In this document: piece after piece, positions 7,047 to 14,156 of the stretch
How positions within the stretch are numbered: the stretch's first letter is position 1
Layout of the letters: the number at the start of each line of letters is the position of its first letter
Source: an uncultured Woeseiaceae bacterium
GTDB lineage: Bacteria > Pseudomonadota > Gammaproteobacteria > Woeseiales > Woeseiaceae
DNA: 14,156 bases
Reading direction: 5' to 3'
NCBI GenBank assembly: GCA_947259435.1
Contig: CAMYMP010000071.1
Span: forward strand, 1-14,156
Notes under the pieces: model-generated
Told to the model about the DNA's origin: nothing
The model's database searches: none
The model's input: the letters and a program-made list of their open reading frames with translations, nothing else
Position numbers and translations under genes: made by a program

Positions 7047-8225
7047 ATGTATAAAATTCTCACACTCAACAATATCGCCGTCGAGGGACTCCGCCATTTT
7101 CCGCGAGAGCGGTACGAAGTTGCCTCGGAGATCACGCACCCCGATGCAATCATCCTGCGCTCCTACAACATGCACGACATGGAGATTCCCGAAACGTTGC
7201 ATGCCGTTGGCCGAGCAGGAGCGGGCGTAAACAACATCCCGGTCGATGCGATGAGTGCGCGCGGAATACCTGTATTTAACGCGCCTGGCGCGAACGCAAA
7301 TGCCGTTAAAGAGCTGGTTGTCGCCGGGTTGCTGATCGCGGCACGCAACCTTTGCGACGCTCGTGAGCATGTCAAAGAGCTGCAGGAAACGGGTGAGGCC
7401 CTGAACAAAGCTGTGGAAGCCGGCAAGAAAAAATTTGTCGGTTTCGAGCTGCCCGGCAAGACGCTTGGCGTAATCGGTCTTGGGGCAATCGGAGTCGAGG
7501 TGGCCAATGCGGCACTCGCGCTCGGAATGAAGGTGATCGGCTTCGATCCCAAAATAACAGTGCGCCGTGCCTGGCAGTTGTCGGCTGGCGTCGAGCATGC
7601 AGAAAATATTGAACAGCTTTTTCAGCACGCGGATGCAGTCACATTGCACGTGCCGCTGGTCAATGAGACGAAGAAGCTGGTTAATCGCGATCGTCTCGCG
7701 CTGATGCCGCAGGGTGGTGTGATCGTCAACTTCGCCCGAGGTGGCGTTGTTGACGACGCAGCAGTGCTCGCAGCGCTCGACAGCGGCAAGTTGCACGCCT
7801 ATGTAACCGATTTTCCGACGACCGAGACGATCGCGCATCCGCAGGTGGTCGCGTTGCCTCACCTTGGTGCGTCCACAGCGGAGGCGGAAGAGAATTGCGC
7901 GATCATGGTCGCCGAGAACCTCAAGGACTATCTCGAGAATGGCAACATCCGCCATTCGGTCAACTTCCCTGAGGCCCGCATGCCGCGACTGGATGCCTGG
8001 CGCATCACGATCGCCAATGCGAATGTGCCGAACATGGTGGGTCAGATTTCCACGGATCTCGCGAACGCGGGGCTCAATATTGAAGACCTCTTGAACAAAT
8101 CGATCGGGGATCTCGCCTATACGATCGTCGATGTCAATAAGCCGGTTACGGACGAGACAATGGCAGAGCTGCGAGCTATCGAGGGTGTACTGACGTTGCG
8201 AAATCTCGGTAAGCCTGTAACCTGA
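7047..8225 (+). CDS. serA: D-3-phosphoglycerate dehydrogenase (SerA, short form with ACT domain)
   Basis: This 392-residue D-2-hydroxyacid dehydrogenase catalyses the first step of serine synthesis, 3-phosphoglycerate to 3-phosphohydroxypyruvate. The NAD-binding motif GLGAIG is at residues 144-149. The catalytic set is Arg231 (NFARGG), a likely Glu260 in FPTTE, and His272 in LPHLGAST. An ACT-like domain follows from about residue 319 (VPNMVGQISTDLANAGLNI...), the usual site of serine feedback. It is of the shorter type with a TDFPTTE loop, shorter than the roughly 410 residues of E. coli SerA. It follows serC by 4 bp and precedes pheA by 8 bp, so the first two serine enzymes are co-transcribed. 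Many relatives have serA elsewhere on the chromosome. Confidence 0.93.
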   Translation: MYKILTLNNIAVEGLRHFPRERYEVASEITHPDAIILRSYNMHDMEIPETLHAVGRAGAGVNNIPVDAMSARGIPVFNAPGANANAVKELVVAGLLIAARNLCDAREHVKELQETGEALNKAVEAGKKKFVGFELPGKTLGVIGLGAIGVEVANAALALGMKVIGFDPKITVRRAWQLSAGVEHAENIEQLFQHADAVTLHVPLVNETKKLVNRDRLALMPQGGVIVNFARGGVVDDAAVLAALDSGKLHAYVTDFPTTETIAHPQVVALPHLGASTAEAEENCAIMVAENLKDYLENGNIRHSVNFPEARMPRLDAWRITIANANVPNMVGQISTDLANAGLNIEDLLNKSIGDLAYTIVDVNKPVTDETMAELRAIEGVLTLRNLGKPVT

Positions 8226-8233
8226 ACACCGTC

Positions 8234-9349
8234 ATGGTGTCACGTGCAAATAAACACGGCGATGCGCAAGATCTCGCCGAGATTCGCAAGCGCATCAACA
8301 AGATCGACGAGCAGATCCAGGCACTGATCAACGAGCGCGCCCGTTTTGCGCAACAGGTCGGCGTGGCGAAAGGTGAATTGGCCTCCGCAGTCGACTACTA
8401 CCGGCCCGAGCGCGAAGCGGAGATCCTTCGCGCGATAGTCGATCGTAATGATGGACCACTGCGCGACGAAGAGATGCTGCGACTGTTTCGCGAGATCATG
8501 TCGGCCTGTCTTGCGCAGCAGGAGCCTCTGAAGATCGGATTTCTCGGACCCGAAGGCACGTTCACGCAGACCGCGGTATTCAAGCACTTCGGTCATTCGG
8601 TCAGGCCGCTGCCGTTCCATACGATTGACGAGGTCTTCCAGGAAGTGGAGAGCGGCGTCGCGGACTTTGGTGTCGTGCCGATCGAAAACTCGACCGAGGG
8701 CTCCGTCAACAACACGCTGGACATGTTTTTGACCTCGCCGTTGAAGATCGCTGGCGAAATCGAACTCCGAATACAACAACACCTGCTGGGGCGAATGACG
8801 GGACTTGAGAACATCGAACGTATCTGCGCTCACGAGCAGTCCTTGGCGCAGTGCCGAGGTTGGCTGCGAGAGTACTTGCCGCACGTCGAATTGATCGGCA
8901 TGCCCAGCAACGCGGCAGGAGCGCGGCGGGCGCGCGACGAGGATGGAACCGCGGCGATCGGGCCGGATGTCGCTGCCGATGTCTATGACCTCAAAACACT
9001 GGTCAGCAGTATTGAGGACCGCAGCGATAACTCGACTAGATTTCTCGTGGTCGGCCGCGAACTCCTTGCACCGAGCGGTAGCGACAAGACGACGATCCTG
9101 GTTTCGACTGCGGACACGGGCGGTGGGGCCGGCGTTTTGCACCAACTGTTGCAGCCGCTCGCCAAGCATAATGTGGTCATGACCTTCATCGAGTCACGGC
9201 CGTCGCGGCGCAAGAACTGGGACTATGTGTTTTTCATCGACATAGAAGGTCACGCCGATGAAGCACCGGTGTCCGACGCACTCGCTGTTCTCGAGAAAAA
9301 AAGCTCCTTGTTCCGCGTCCTTGGCGCATACCCGAAAGCGGTCGGCTGA
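8234..9349 (+). CDS. pheA: Bifunctional chorismate mutase / prephenate dehydratase PheA (P-protein)
   Basis: This 371-residue protein has three parts. The chorismate mutase domain (about residues 14-95) has the family's [20 protein letters not shown] start and [10 protein letters not shown]. The prephenate dehydratase domain (about 98-280) has [21 protein letters not shown] and the catalytic STRF motif at 267-270. The C-terminal ACT domain has ESRPS at 320-324, the phenylalanine-binding motif. It makes phenylpyruvate from chorismate and is probably feedback-inhibited by phenylalanine. The length and all motifs are normal. It is 8 bp after serA with no clear Shine-Dalgarno, so translation may depend on coupling. 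The aroA-cmk fusion follows after 23 bp. In Pseudomonas, hisC and a tyrA part lie here; they are absent. Confidence 0.96.
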   Translation: MVSRANKHGDAQDLAEIRKRINKIDEQIQALINERARFAQQVGVAKGELASAVDYYRPEREAEILRAIVDRNDGPLRDEEMLRLFREIMSACLAQQEPLKIGFLGPEGTFTQTAVFKHFGHSVRPLPFHTIDEVFQEVESGVADFGVVPIENSTEGSVNNTLDMFLTSPLKIAGEIELRIQQHLLGRMTGLENIERICAHEQSLAQCRGWLREYLPHVELIGMPSNAAGARRARDEDGTAAIGPDVAADVYDLKTLVSSIEDRSDNSTRFLVVGRELLAPSGSDKTTILVSTADTGGGAGVLHQLLQPLAKHNVVMTFIESRPSRRKNWDYVFFIDIEGHADEAPVSDALAVLEKKSSLFRVLGAYPKAVG

Positions 9350-9372
9350 TACGCGGCCCCGCAAATTTCCAG

Positions 9373-11397
9373 ATGCACTTTTCGGTAAACCCCTCGGCCG
9401 TCAACGACGCGACGGTTTCGGTGCCGGGCGACAAGTCCGTTTCGCATCGGGCGTTGATGCTCGGCAGCGTCGCCAAAGGTCAAACCCGTATCAGCGGATT
9501 CCTCGCCGGCGACGATTGTCTCGCAACTCTTGCGGCGATGTCGGCGCTGGGAATCCGTATCGAACGGCGGTCCCCGACTGACGTAATTGTTCACGGTCTT
9601 GGGTTGCATGGCCTTAGCGAACCTGACGGGCCGCTCGACCTTGGCAACTCCGGCACGGCAATGCGCCTGATGGCTGGTCTCCTGAGTGGTCAGCGCTTCA
9701 CGTCCCGGTTAACCGGGGACGCGTCGTTAAGCAGCAGGCCAATGCGACGGGTCATAGAGCCGTTGGTCGAGATGGGTGCTGTGATCGATAGCGATGATGG
9801 TCACCCGCCATTGATCGTTTACGGGCGTCCGCCACTGCACGCAATCGACTACGACTTGCCGGTCGCAAGTGCGCAAGTGAAATCAGCAATCTTGCTTGCC
9901 GCGCTCTACGCCGACGGCAATACCAGTGTTACAGAGCCGACCGTGACCCGCGACCATACCGAGCGCATGCTCGGATCCATGGGCGTGAGCGTGCAGAAGG
10001 ATGGCAATCGTGTGGCGGTGCAGGGCGGACAGGTGCCACGAGGGTGCCACATACAAGTGCCGGGCGACCTGTCGTCTGCCGCATTTGTAATCCTCGCCGC
10101 GTTGCTTAGCCACAATGCCGAAGTGCTAATCCAGAATGTCGGTGTCAATCCGACACGTACCGGCGTTATCGATATTCTGCAGACGATGGGTGCCGATATA
10201 AGCTTCGAAAGCCCGCGACTTCTGGGCCAGGAGCCCGTAGCCGATATACGCGTACGGGCATCGAAACTGCGCGGTGGCCCGGTTGATCCAACGCTGGTGT
10301 CGCTGGCTATTGACGAGTTTCCAGTGCTGTTCGTCGCGGCTGCTGCCGCCAGCGGCAAGACCGTGTTCTCGGGAATCGCCGAATTGAGGGTAAAAGAGAG
10401 CGATCGCATTGCGGCGATGTGCGCGGGATTGCAAGCGCTCGGCATTGCCGTCGAAGAGTCCGAGGACGGGGCAATCGTTCATGGCGGCCAGCTGCGCGGC
10501 GCTACGGTCGAGAGCTGCGGCGATCACCGCATCGCCATGGCGTTCGCGGTTGCAGCCTCGATCGCCGACGGGCCGGTTACCGTGTGTGATGTGGCAGCGG
10601 TCGATACGTCCTTTCCGGGCTTCGAAGGCTGCATGCAGTCACTTGGCGTGGATTTGGTGGCGGCGCATGCGACGACGATTCCGGTCATCGCGATAGACGG
10701 CCCGAGCGGCTCCGGTAAGGGGACGATTGCGCGGCGGGTGGCCGAGGAACTGGGCTGGCACTTGCTCGACAGCGGAGCGCTGTACCGGCTGGTAGCCATT
10801 GCGGCAGAGCGGGACGGGATCGCCTTAGATGACGTGGAGGCTCTGGCGGAGCTTGCTACGGGGCTCGATATCCGTTTTGGCAGCGACGAGCATGGTGAGG
10901 AGCAAATCTGGCTTGATGGTCAGGACGTGACGTCGAAGATTCGGACCGAGGAAGTCGGTTCCGGGGCCTCTGCGGTGGCCGCTTTGCAGCCCGTACGCGA
11001 CGCGCTTCTTGATTTGCAGAGGGGCTTCCGCAAGGCGCCCGGGCTGGTGGCCGACGGGCGCGATATGGGCACTCATGTGTTTCAGGATGCCGGCCTCAAG
11101 GTGTTCCTGACAGCAAGCCCTGAGGAGCGTGCGATAAGGCGCCATAAGCAGTTGAATGACAAGGGTATTGATGTTAGTCTCGCGGCCCTTTCGCGGGACA
11201 TAGAAGAGCGCGACAGGCGGGATTCCGAGCGATCTCTCGCGGCCCTTTCGCGGGACATAGAAGAGCGCGACAGGCGGGATTCCGAGCGATCGGTGGCTCC
11301 GCTGAGGCCTTCAGAGGATGCCAGAATACTGGATTCCTCGAGCCAGTCGATCGAGGCCGTGACGCGTACGGTGCTGGATTGGGTGTCGCAACTCTAG
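9373..11397 (+). CDS. aroA-cmk: Fusion of 3-phosphoshikimate 1-carboxyvinyltransferase (EPSP synthase) and cytidylate kinase
   Basis: This is one 674-residue reading frame. Residues 1 to about 434 are EPSP synthase: [14 protein letters not shown] with Lys21, Ser22 and Arg26, [10 protein letters not shown] at 91-100, then [11 protein letters not shown] and [11 protein letters not shown]. It makes EPSP in the shikimate pathway. From about residue 435 it is cytidylate kinase: P-loop [11 protein letters not shown] (441-451), [26 protein letters not shown] and the LID segment, phosphorylating CMP/dCMP. The two halves are joined without a stop or linker. Such fusions are known in some proteobacteria, while E. 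coli has separate adjacent genes. The kinase half carries a 19-residue tandem duplication (603-621 and 622-640) that repeats the ERD..RD substrate-contact region. The start has no obvious Shine-Dalgarno, but the N-terminus fits the family. Confidence 0.93.
   Translation: MHFSVNPSAVNDATVSVPGDKSVSHRALMLGSVAKGQTRISGFLAGDDCLATLAAMSALGIRIERRSPTDVIVHGLGLHGLSEPDGPLDLGNSGTAMRLMAGLLSGQRFTSRLTGDASLSSRPMRRVIEPLVEMGAVIDSDDGHPPLIVYGRPPLHAIDYDLPVASAQVKSAILLAALYADGNTSVTEPTVTRDHTERMLGSMGVSVQKDGNRVAVQGGQVPRGCHIQVPGDLSSAAFVILAALLSHNAEVLIQNVGVNPTRTGVIDILQTMGADISFESPRLLGQEPVADIRVRASKLRGGPVDPTLVSLAIDEFPVLFVAAAAASGKTVFSGIAELRVKESDRIAAMCAGLQALGIAVEESEDGAIVHGGQLRGATVESCGDHRIAMAFAVAASIADGPVTVCDVAAVDTSFPGFEGCMQSLGVDLVAAHATTIPVIAIDGPSGSGKGTIARRVAEELGWHLLDSGALYRLVAIAAERDGIALDDVEALAELATGLDIRFGSDEHGEEQIWLDGQDVTSKIRTEEVGSGASAVAALQPVRDALLDLQRGFRKAPGLVADGRDMGTHVFQDAGLKVFLTASPEERAIRRHKQLNDKGIDVSLAALSRDIEERDRRDSERSLAALSRDIEERDRRDSERSVAPLRPSEDARILDSSSQSIEAVTRTVLDWVSQL
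11178..11291 (+). repeat. Perfect 57-bp tandem duplication inside cmk
   Basis: Copy 1 is 11178-11234 and copy 2 is 11235-11291, identical at all 57 positions. It is in frame and adds 19 residues ([19 protein letters not shown], twice). E. coli Cmk has one such segment, where Arg181, Asp185 and Arg188 contact substrate. Their likely equivalents here are Arg613/Asp617/Arg620, repeated as Arg632/Asp636/Arg639. The absence of any difference between copies means a very recent duplication or an assembly artefact. Confidence 0.95.
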
Positions 11398-11423
11398 TAT
11401 TTCCTCGACAGGATTTAGGTGTG

Positions 11424-11452
11424 AGTCGGACATGAGGTCCGATTCTTTTTTT
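11424..11452 (+). terminator. Intrinsic terminator-like hairpin after aroA-cmk
   Basis: AGTCGGAC and GTCCGATT pair over 8 bp (one G-T pair) around a 5-base loop, followed by TCTTTTTTT. It lies 27 bases after the stop of the fusion gene and 70 bases before rpsA. It would end part of the superoperon transcript, or act as an attenuator in the rpsA leader if transcription continues. Confidence 0.7.
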
Positions 11453-11463
11453 GTATGCCGTCT

Positions 11464-11509
11464 ACCGCAGGAAGCGGTTAGGCGATTGGGCGAGAGCCAC
11501 AAGGCTCTC
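11464..11509 (+). promoter_or_regulatory. Structured rpsA leader with two hairpins and no clear Shine-Dalgarno
   Basis: Hairpin A is ACCGC/GCGGT (11464-11478) with loop AGGAA. Hairpin B is GAGAGCC/GGCTCTC (11492-11509), a perfect 7-bp stem with loop ACAA. The 13 bases between B and the ATG at 11523 are AT-rich (TGGTTAATCATA) and hold no GGAGG-like site. E. coli rpsA has a similar leader of hairpins, GGA-bearing loops and AU-rich spacers that S1 itself binds to control its synthesis. The likeness suggests the same autoregulation here. Confidence 0.55.
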
Positions 11510-11522
11510 TTGGTTAATCATA

Positions 11523-13205
11523 ATGTCTGAAAGTTTTGCTGAGTTATTTGAAGAAAGTTTTGCCAGTCAACAGATAAAACCTGGTGCAATCATCACCGGA
11601 ACCGTTGTCGCGGTAAATGACGATGTCGTAATCGTTAGCGCCGGTCTCAAGTCCGAGGCCGTCATCCCCATCGAACAGTTCAAGAACGACAAGTCCGCAG
11701 ACGGCATTGCCGTTGGCGACACAGTCGAAGTCGCGCTGGATGCCGTCGAGGACGGATTTGGCGAGACGAAACTTTCGCGAGAGAAAGCGATTCGTGCCCG
11801 GACCTGGATCGATCTCGAAAAAGCCTTCGAAGACTCCGCGGTCGTCGAAGGAACCATCAATGGACGCGTTAAAGGCGGCTTTACGGTCGAAATCGACAAC
11901 GTCCGGGCATTTCTGCCGGGGTCGCTGGTCGATGTTCGTCCGGTACGCGATCCTGGTTATCTGGAAGGTAAGAGCCTCGAATTCAAGGTCATCAAGCTGG
12001 ACAAGCGCCGCAACAACGTTGTTGTCTCGCGTCGTGCGGTTGTCGAGCAGGAATATTCCGCAGAGCGCGAAGCGCTCCTGGAAGGTCTGCAGGAAGGCAA
12101 TACCGTCAAGGGTATTGTGAAGAACCTGACCGACTATGGCGCCTTTGTTGACCTTGGCGGAATCGACGGCCTCCTGCACATCACGGATATGGCCTGGAAA
12201 CGAGTCAAGCATCCATCCGAAGTGGTTAACGTAGGCGACGAGATCGACGTCAAGATCCTGAAGTTTGATCGTGAGCGTCAGCGCGTATCGCTCGGCATGA
12301 AACAGCTGGGCGACGATCCCTGGAAAGATCTGGCGCGCCGCTATCCGCCGCAAAGCCGCATGTTTGGCAAGATCACGAATATTGCGGACTACGGCTGCTT
12401 TGTTGAGATCGAGGATGGTGTCGAAGGTCTGGTTCACGTTTCCGAAATGGACTGGACCAACAAGAATGTCAATCCGGCGCGCGTCGTTTCCGTTGGCGAG
12501 GAAGTTGAAGTCATGGTTATTGAAATCGACGAGGAGCGCCGCCGTATTTCTCTGGGCATCAAGCAGTGTAAGTCGAATCCTTGGGCAGAGTTTGCGGCGA
12601 CTTTCAACCGCAACGACAAGGTATCGGGCCAGATCAAATCGATCACCGACTTCGGTATTTTCATCGGCCTGGACGGCGGTATCGATGGCCTGGTACATCT
12701 GTCGGATATCTCCTGGGAGGTGCCCGGCGAAGAAGCGGTCCGCAATTACCAGAAAGGCCAGGAAATCGACGCTGCGGTACTCGCGATCGACGCCGAGCGT
12801 GAGCGCATCTCTCTGGGTATCAAGCAGCTTGAGAAAGATCAGTTTTCCGCCTGGCTCGCTGAGCATCCGAAGAATTCGATCGTCAAAGGCACGGTAACCG
12901 AGGTGGACGCCCGAGGCGCCACTATTGACCTCGGCGATGGCGTGCTCGGTTCACTGCGAGCCTCGGAGATGGCACGCGGTCGGGTCGAGGATGCGCGCAC
13001 GATGATCAAGATTGGCGAAGAGATCGAGGCCAAATTCACCAACGTTGACCGCAAAAACCGAACCATCGCATTATCGATAAAGGCCAAGGAAGTCTCTGAG
13101 GAGGCTGACGCCATCAGCAGCTACAAGTCTGATGCGGGCGCTGCCCCTGTTGGGACGACGCTTGGGGAGCTTCTCAAGGAGAAAATGTCCGGCGGAAGCA
13201 AATAA
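11523..13205 (+). CDS. rpsA: 30S ribosomal protein S1
   Basis: From the ATG at 11523 the product is 560 residues, matching E. coli S1 (557). The N-terminus [13 protein letters not shown] aligns with the E. coli start and sets this start over the in-frame upstream extension to 11451. Six S1 (OB-fold) repeats can be followed, the first two binding the ribosome and the rest binding mRNA. Conserved stretches include [37 protein letters not shown] and [13 protein letters not shown], with repeat ends such as [12 protein letters not shown]1 unwinds and holds mRNA on the 30S subunit. It is separated from the fusion gene by a terminator-like hairpin and has a structured leader without a clear Shine-Dalgarno, so it is probably autoregulated. 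Nothing is missing. Confidence 0.97.
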   Translation: MSESFAELFEESFASQQIKPGAIITGTVVAVNDDVVIVSAGLKSEAVIPIEQFKNDKSADGIAVGDTVEVALDAVEDGFGETKLSREKAIRARTWIDLEKAFEDSAVVEGTINGRVKGGFTVEIDNVRAFLPGSLVDVRPVRDPGYLEGKSLEFKVIKLDKRRNNVVVSRRAVVEQEYSAEREALLEGLQEGNTVKGIVKNLTDYGAFVDLGGIDGLLHITDMAWKRVKHPSEVVNVGDEIDVKILKFDRERQRVSLGMKQLGDDPWKDLARRYPPQSRMFGKITNIADYGCFVEIEDGVEGLVHVSEMDWTNKNVNPARVVSVGEEVEVMVIEIDEERRRISLGIKQCKSNPWAEFAATFNRNDKVSGQIKSITDFGIFIGLDGGIDGLVHLSDISWEVPGEEAVRNYQKGQEIDAAVLAIDAERERISLGIKQLEKDQFSAWLAEHPKNSIVKGTVTEVDARGATIDLGDGVLGSLRASEMARGRVEDARTMIKIGEEIEAKFTNVDRKNRTIALSIKAKEVSEEADAISSYKSDAGAAPVGTTLGELLKEKMSGGSK

Positions 13206-13218
13206 TACGTAAAAACAG

Positions 13219-13244
13219 TAGCCCAGACCGGCTGGTCTGGGCTA
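13219..13244 (+). terminator. 11-bp hairpin between rpsA and ihfB
   Basis: TAGCCCAGACC and GGTCTGGGCTA pair perfectly over 11 bp around the loop GGCT. An A-tract (AAAAACA) precedes it and a loosely T-rich TATTGCTAGTATT follows. It starts 14 bases after the rpsA stop. It is either a terminator with a poor U-tract or a 3' processing and stability hairpin that lowers ihfB expression relative to rpsA. The sequence TGCTAGTAT at 13248-13256 resembles an extended -10 and could start ihfB transcription, but no -35 is seen. Confidence 0.6.
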
Positions 13245-13299
13245 TATTGCTAGTATTATCCGTAGGTTACGGGCTGCAGAAGAAAAAGCGAAGCGAAAG

Positions 13300-13602
13300 A
13301 TGACCAAATCAGAACTAATAGAAGTTATCGCGCGCAAGCAGAAGCACCTTCCGGCGAAGGACGTGGAATTGGCAGTCAAGCACCTACTGGACTTGATGAG
13401 CGATTCTCTGGCAAAGGGTCAGCGCATAGAAATTCGCGGGTTCGGGAGCTTTTCGCTGCATTTTCGGCCGCCGCGAATAGGGCGTAATCCCAAGACGGGC
13501 GAGGCCGTCGCTTTGTCGGGCAAGTACGTGCCGCACTTCAAGCCGGGTAAAGATCTTCGTGAACGCGTCAACACGTCACGCCATTTCCCGATTAAGAGCT
13601 AG
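13300..13602 (+). CDS. ihfB: Integration host factor subunit beta
   Basis: This 100-residue HU/IHF-family DNA-bending protein has the N-terminus [14 protein letters not shown], the core [14 protein letters not shown] and the DNA-contact arm [24 protein letters not shown]. The NPKTG proline intercalates at the DNA kink in IHF, and the motif separates IHF beta from HU. It pairs with IhfA, encoded elsewhere, to bend DNA in transcription, replication and recombination. The C-terminus has a few residues beyond E. coli IhfB ([10 protein letters not shown] in place of NIYG), a minor variation. It lies after rpsA, as in E. coli and Pseudomonas. The ribosome binding site is weak and purine-rich (GCGAAAG). 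Identification is secure. Confidence 0.96.
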   Translation: MTKSELIEVIARKQKHLPAKDVELAVKHLLDLMSDSLAKGQRIEIRGFGSFSLHFRPPRIGRNPKTGEAVALSGKYVPHFKPGKDLRERVNTSRHFPIKS

Positions 13603-13607
13603 ACAGC

Positions 13608-13630
13608 CTGCGACGCATCGATGCGCGCAG
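13608..13630. repeat. Palindromic hairpin after ihfB
   Basis: CTGCG and CGCAG flank the self-complementary core CGCATCGATGCG, with one bulged A at 13613. It begins 6 bases after the ihfB stop. No T-tract follows, so it is not a classical intrinsic terminator. The rest of 13603-13733 shows only a short GTGAC/GTCAC repeat (about 13645-13669) and a lone -35-like TTGTCA with no good -10. Confidence 0.45.
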
Positions 13631-13733
13631 TTACCAAATTGCCGGTGACTGCAATAAACTCATTGTCACGGGTCAGAATGCTTTGTGGGTATGACGGCCT
13701 TTCTGCACTGGTGAGTCTCTTCGGAGTGAATGC

Positions 13734-14030
13734 ATGTTCAAACGAGCCGGCCTGATTATTCTCGTTGTGATCTTGTTTGCCGTGATGTTCACTTTTACGG
13801 CGTTAAATACCGGTCAGGTAGTGTTGGACCTCGGTTTTTTCCAACGTTCCTATCCGGTATCGATTGCTTTTGCTGTGACGTTCGTGCTTGGCATACTCTT
13901 TGGCATGTTGTGCATGACTGCATTCGTTTTTCGTTTGATCAACGAGCGACGCGTTCTGCGGCGCTCGCTGCGAGTATCTGAATCGGAAGTGAGTTCTCTC
14001 AGGAACCTGCCACTTTCCGATGCCGACTGA
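13734..14030 (+). CDS. lapA: Lipopolysaccharide assembly protein A (LapA, DUF1049)
   Basis: This 98-residue inner-membrane protein has two hydrophobic segments, about residues 5-24 and 43-66. Between them is the family's ALNTGQVVLDLGFF stretch, and a charged cytoplasmic tail follows (INERRVLRRSLRVSESE) that is probably helical. LapA works with LapB in lipopolysaccharide assembly, where LapB directs FtsH-dependent turnover of LpxC. A good ribosome binding site, GGAG at 13723-13726, lies 7 bases before the ATG. Its last codons overlap the start of lapB by 11 bases. The position after ihfB is common in gammaproteobacteria. Family membership is clear from the topology, the NTGQVVLDLGFF motif and the neighbour. 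Confidence 0.9.
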   Translation: MFKRAGLIILVVILFAVMFTFTALNTGQVVLDLGFFQRSYPVSIAFAVTFVLGILFGMLCMTAFVFRLINERRVLRRSLRVSESEVSSLRNLPLSDAD

Positions 14031-14156
14031 GTCGACATTTCTTCTAGCCGGGCTATTCTTGCTGCTTGCGGCAGCAGGTTGGGCGCTTGGGCGTTTTGGG
14101 GAGCGTGACGAAGAGGATACGGCACCGCCACTCAATATCGATTACCTGAAGGGGCT
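14020..14156 (+). CDS. lapB: Lipopolysaccharide assembly protein B (LapB/YciM), N-terminal part (cut by window edge)
   Basis: The ATG at 14020 lies inside the end of lapA (11-base overlap) and opens a frame running to the window edge, 45 complete codons. The product starts MPTESTFLLAGLFLLLAAAGWALGRFG, a hydrophobic N-terminal anchor, and reaches NIDYLKGL, the segment just before the first tetratricopeptide repeat of LapB. E. coli LapB is 389 residues with TPR repeats and a rubredoxin-type metal site, all outside this window. It controls LpxC degradation by FtsH and so lipid A supply. The call rests on the anchor, the DYLKGL motif and the lapA overlap. The start has no strong Shine-Dalgarno and probably relies on coupling to lapA. 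Confidence 0.85.
   Translation, partial: MPTESTFLLAGLFLLLAAAGWALGRFGERDEEDTAPPLNIDYLKG

Noticed and set aside
11451..11522. N-terminal extension of rpsA starting at 11451
   Set aside because: It would begin inside the T-tract of a terminator-like hairpin and translate through the structured leader. The E. coli S1 N-terminus aligns with the ATG at 11523.
11544..12866. Minus-strand open frame of 440 codons opposite rpsA
   Set aside because: It is entirely antisense to S1, which is certain. The product has no recognisable family features and no promoter or ribosome site.
13663..13692. Promoter for lapA from TTGTCA
   Set aside because: The -35-like hexamer is good, but no acceptable -10 lies 16-19 bases downstream.

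Overview
This window looks like chromosomal DNA from a gammaproteobacterium. The evidence is gene order: a leftward mtaD-ubiG-mupP-type cluster lies back to back with a rightward gyrA-serC-...-pheA-aroA/cmk-rpsA-ihfB cluster. This is the conserved gyrA/serC/aroA/rpsA superoperon arrangement known from Pseudomonas and relatives. I cannot name the genus. Base composition is moderately GC-rich throughout, apart from one short AT-rich island. I see no rRNA, tRNA, CRISPR array, insertion sequence or phage gene.

Left third (minus strand, 3282 down to 1): mtaD (adenosine-derivative deaminase), ubiG (ubiquinone O-methyltransferase), a HAD phosphatase most like MupP, and the N-terminal part of rmuC, which runs off the window edge. 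Stop and start codons overlap or lie within a few bases, so this reads as one translationally coupled operon. A 276-bp divergent intergenic region (3283-3558) separates it from gyrA. That region holds a large stem-loop, an extended -10 promoter facing gyrA, and a weaker -10-like box facing mtaD.

Middle (plus strand, 3559 to 11397): gyrA, serC, serA, pheA and an in-frame aroA-cmk fusion. These link DNA supercoiling, serine synthesis, the chorismate/phenylalanine branch and pyrimidine nucleotide synthesis. gyrA is broken. About 101 bp, covering the part of the breakage-reunion domain just before the coiled-coil return helix, are missing, and the reading frame shifts there. The junction sits at the edge of a 35-bp island that is almost pure A/T. 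A second, in-frame loss of about 29 codons removes part of one blade of the C-terminal DNA-wrapping domain. The cmk half of the fusion carries a perfect 57-bp tandem duplication that doubles a substrate-binding ERD..RD segment.

Right part (plus strand, 11398 to the end): a terminator-like hairpin, a structured leader with no clear Shine-Dalgarno, rpsA (ribosomal protein S1), an 11-bp hairpin, ihfB (IHF beta), lapA, and the start of lapB, which overlaps lapA and runs off the edge. These are translation, nucleoid and lipopolysaccharide-control genes in their usual order.

I find no clear undescribed system. The best leads are the three structural lesions (two in gyrA, one in cmk), which must first be separated from assembly error, and the RNA structures before gyrA and rpsA.
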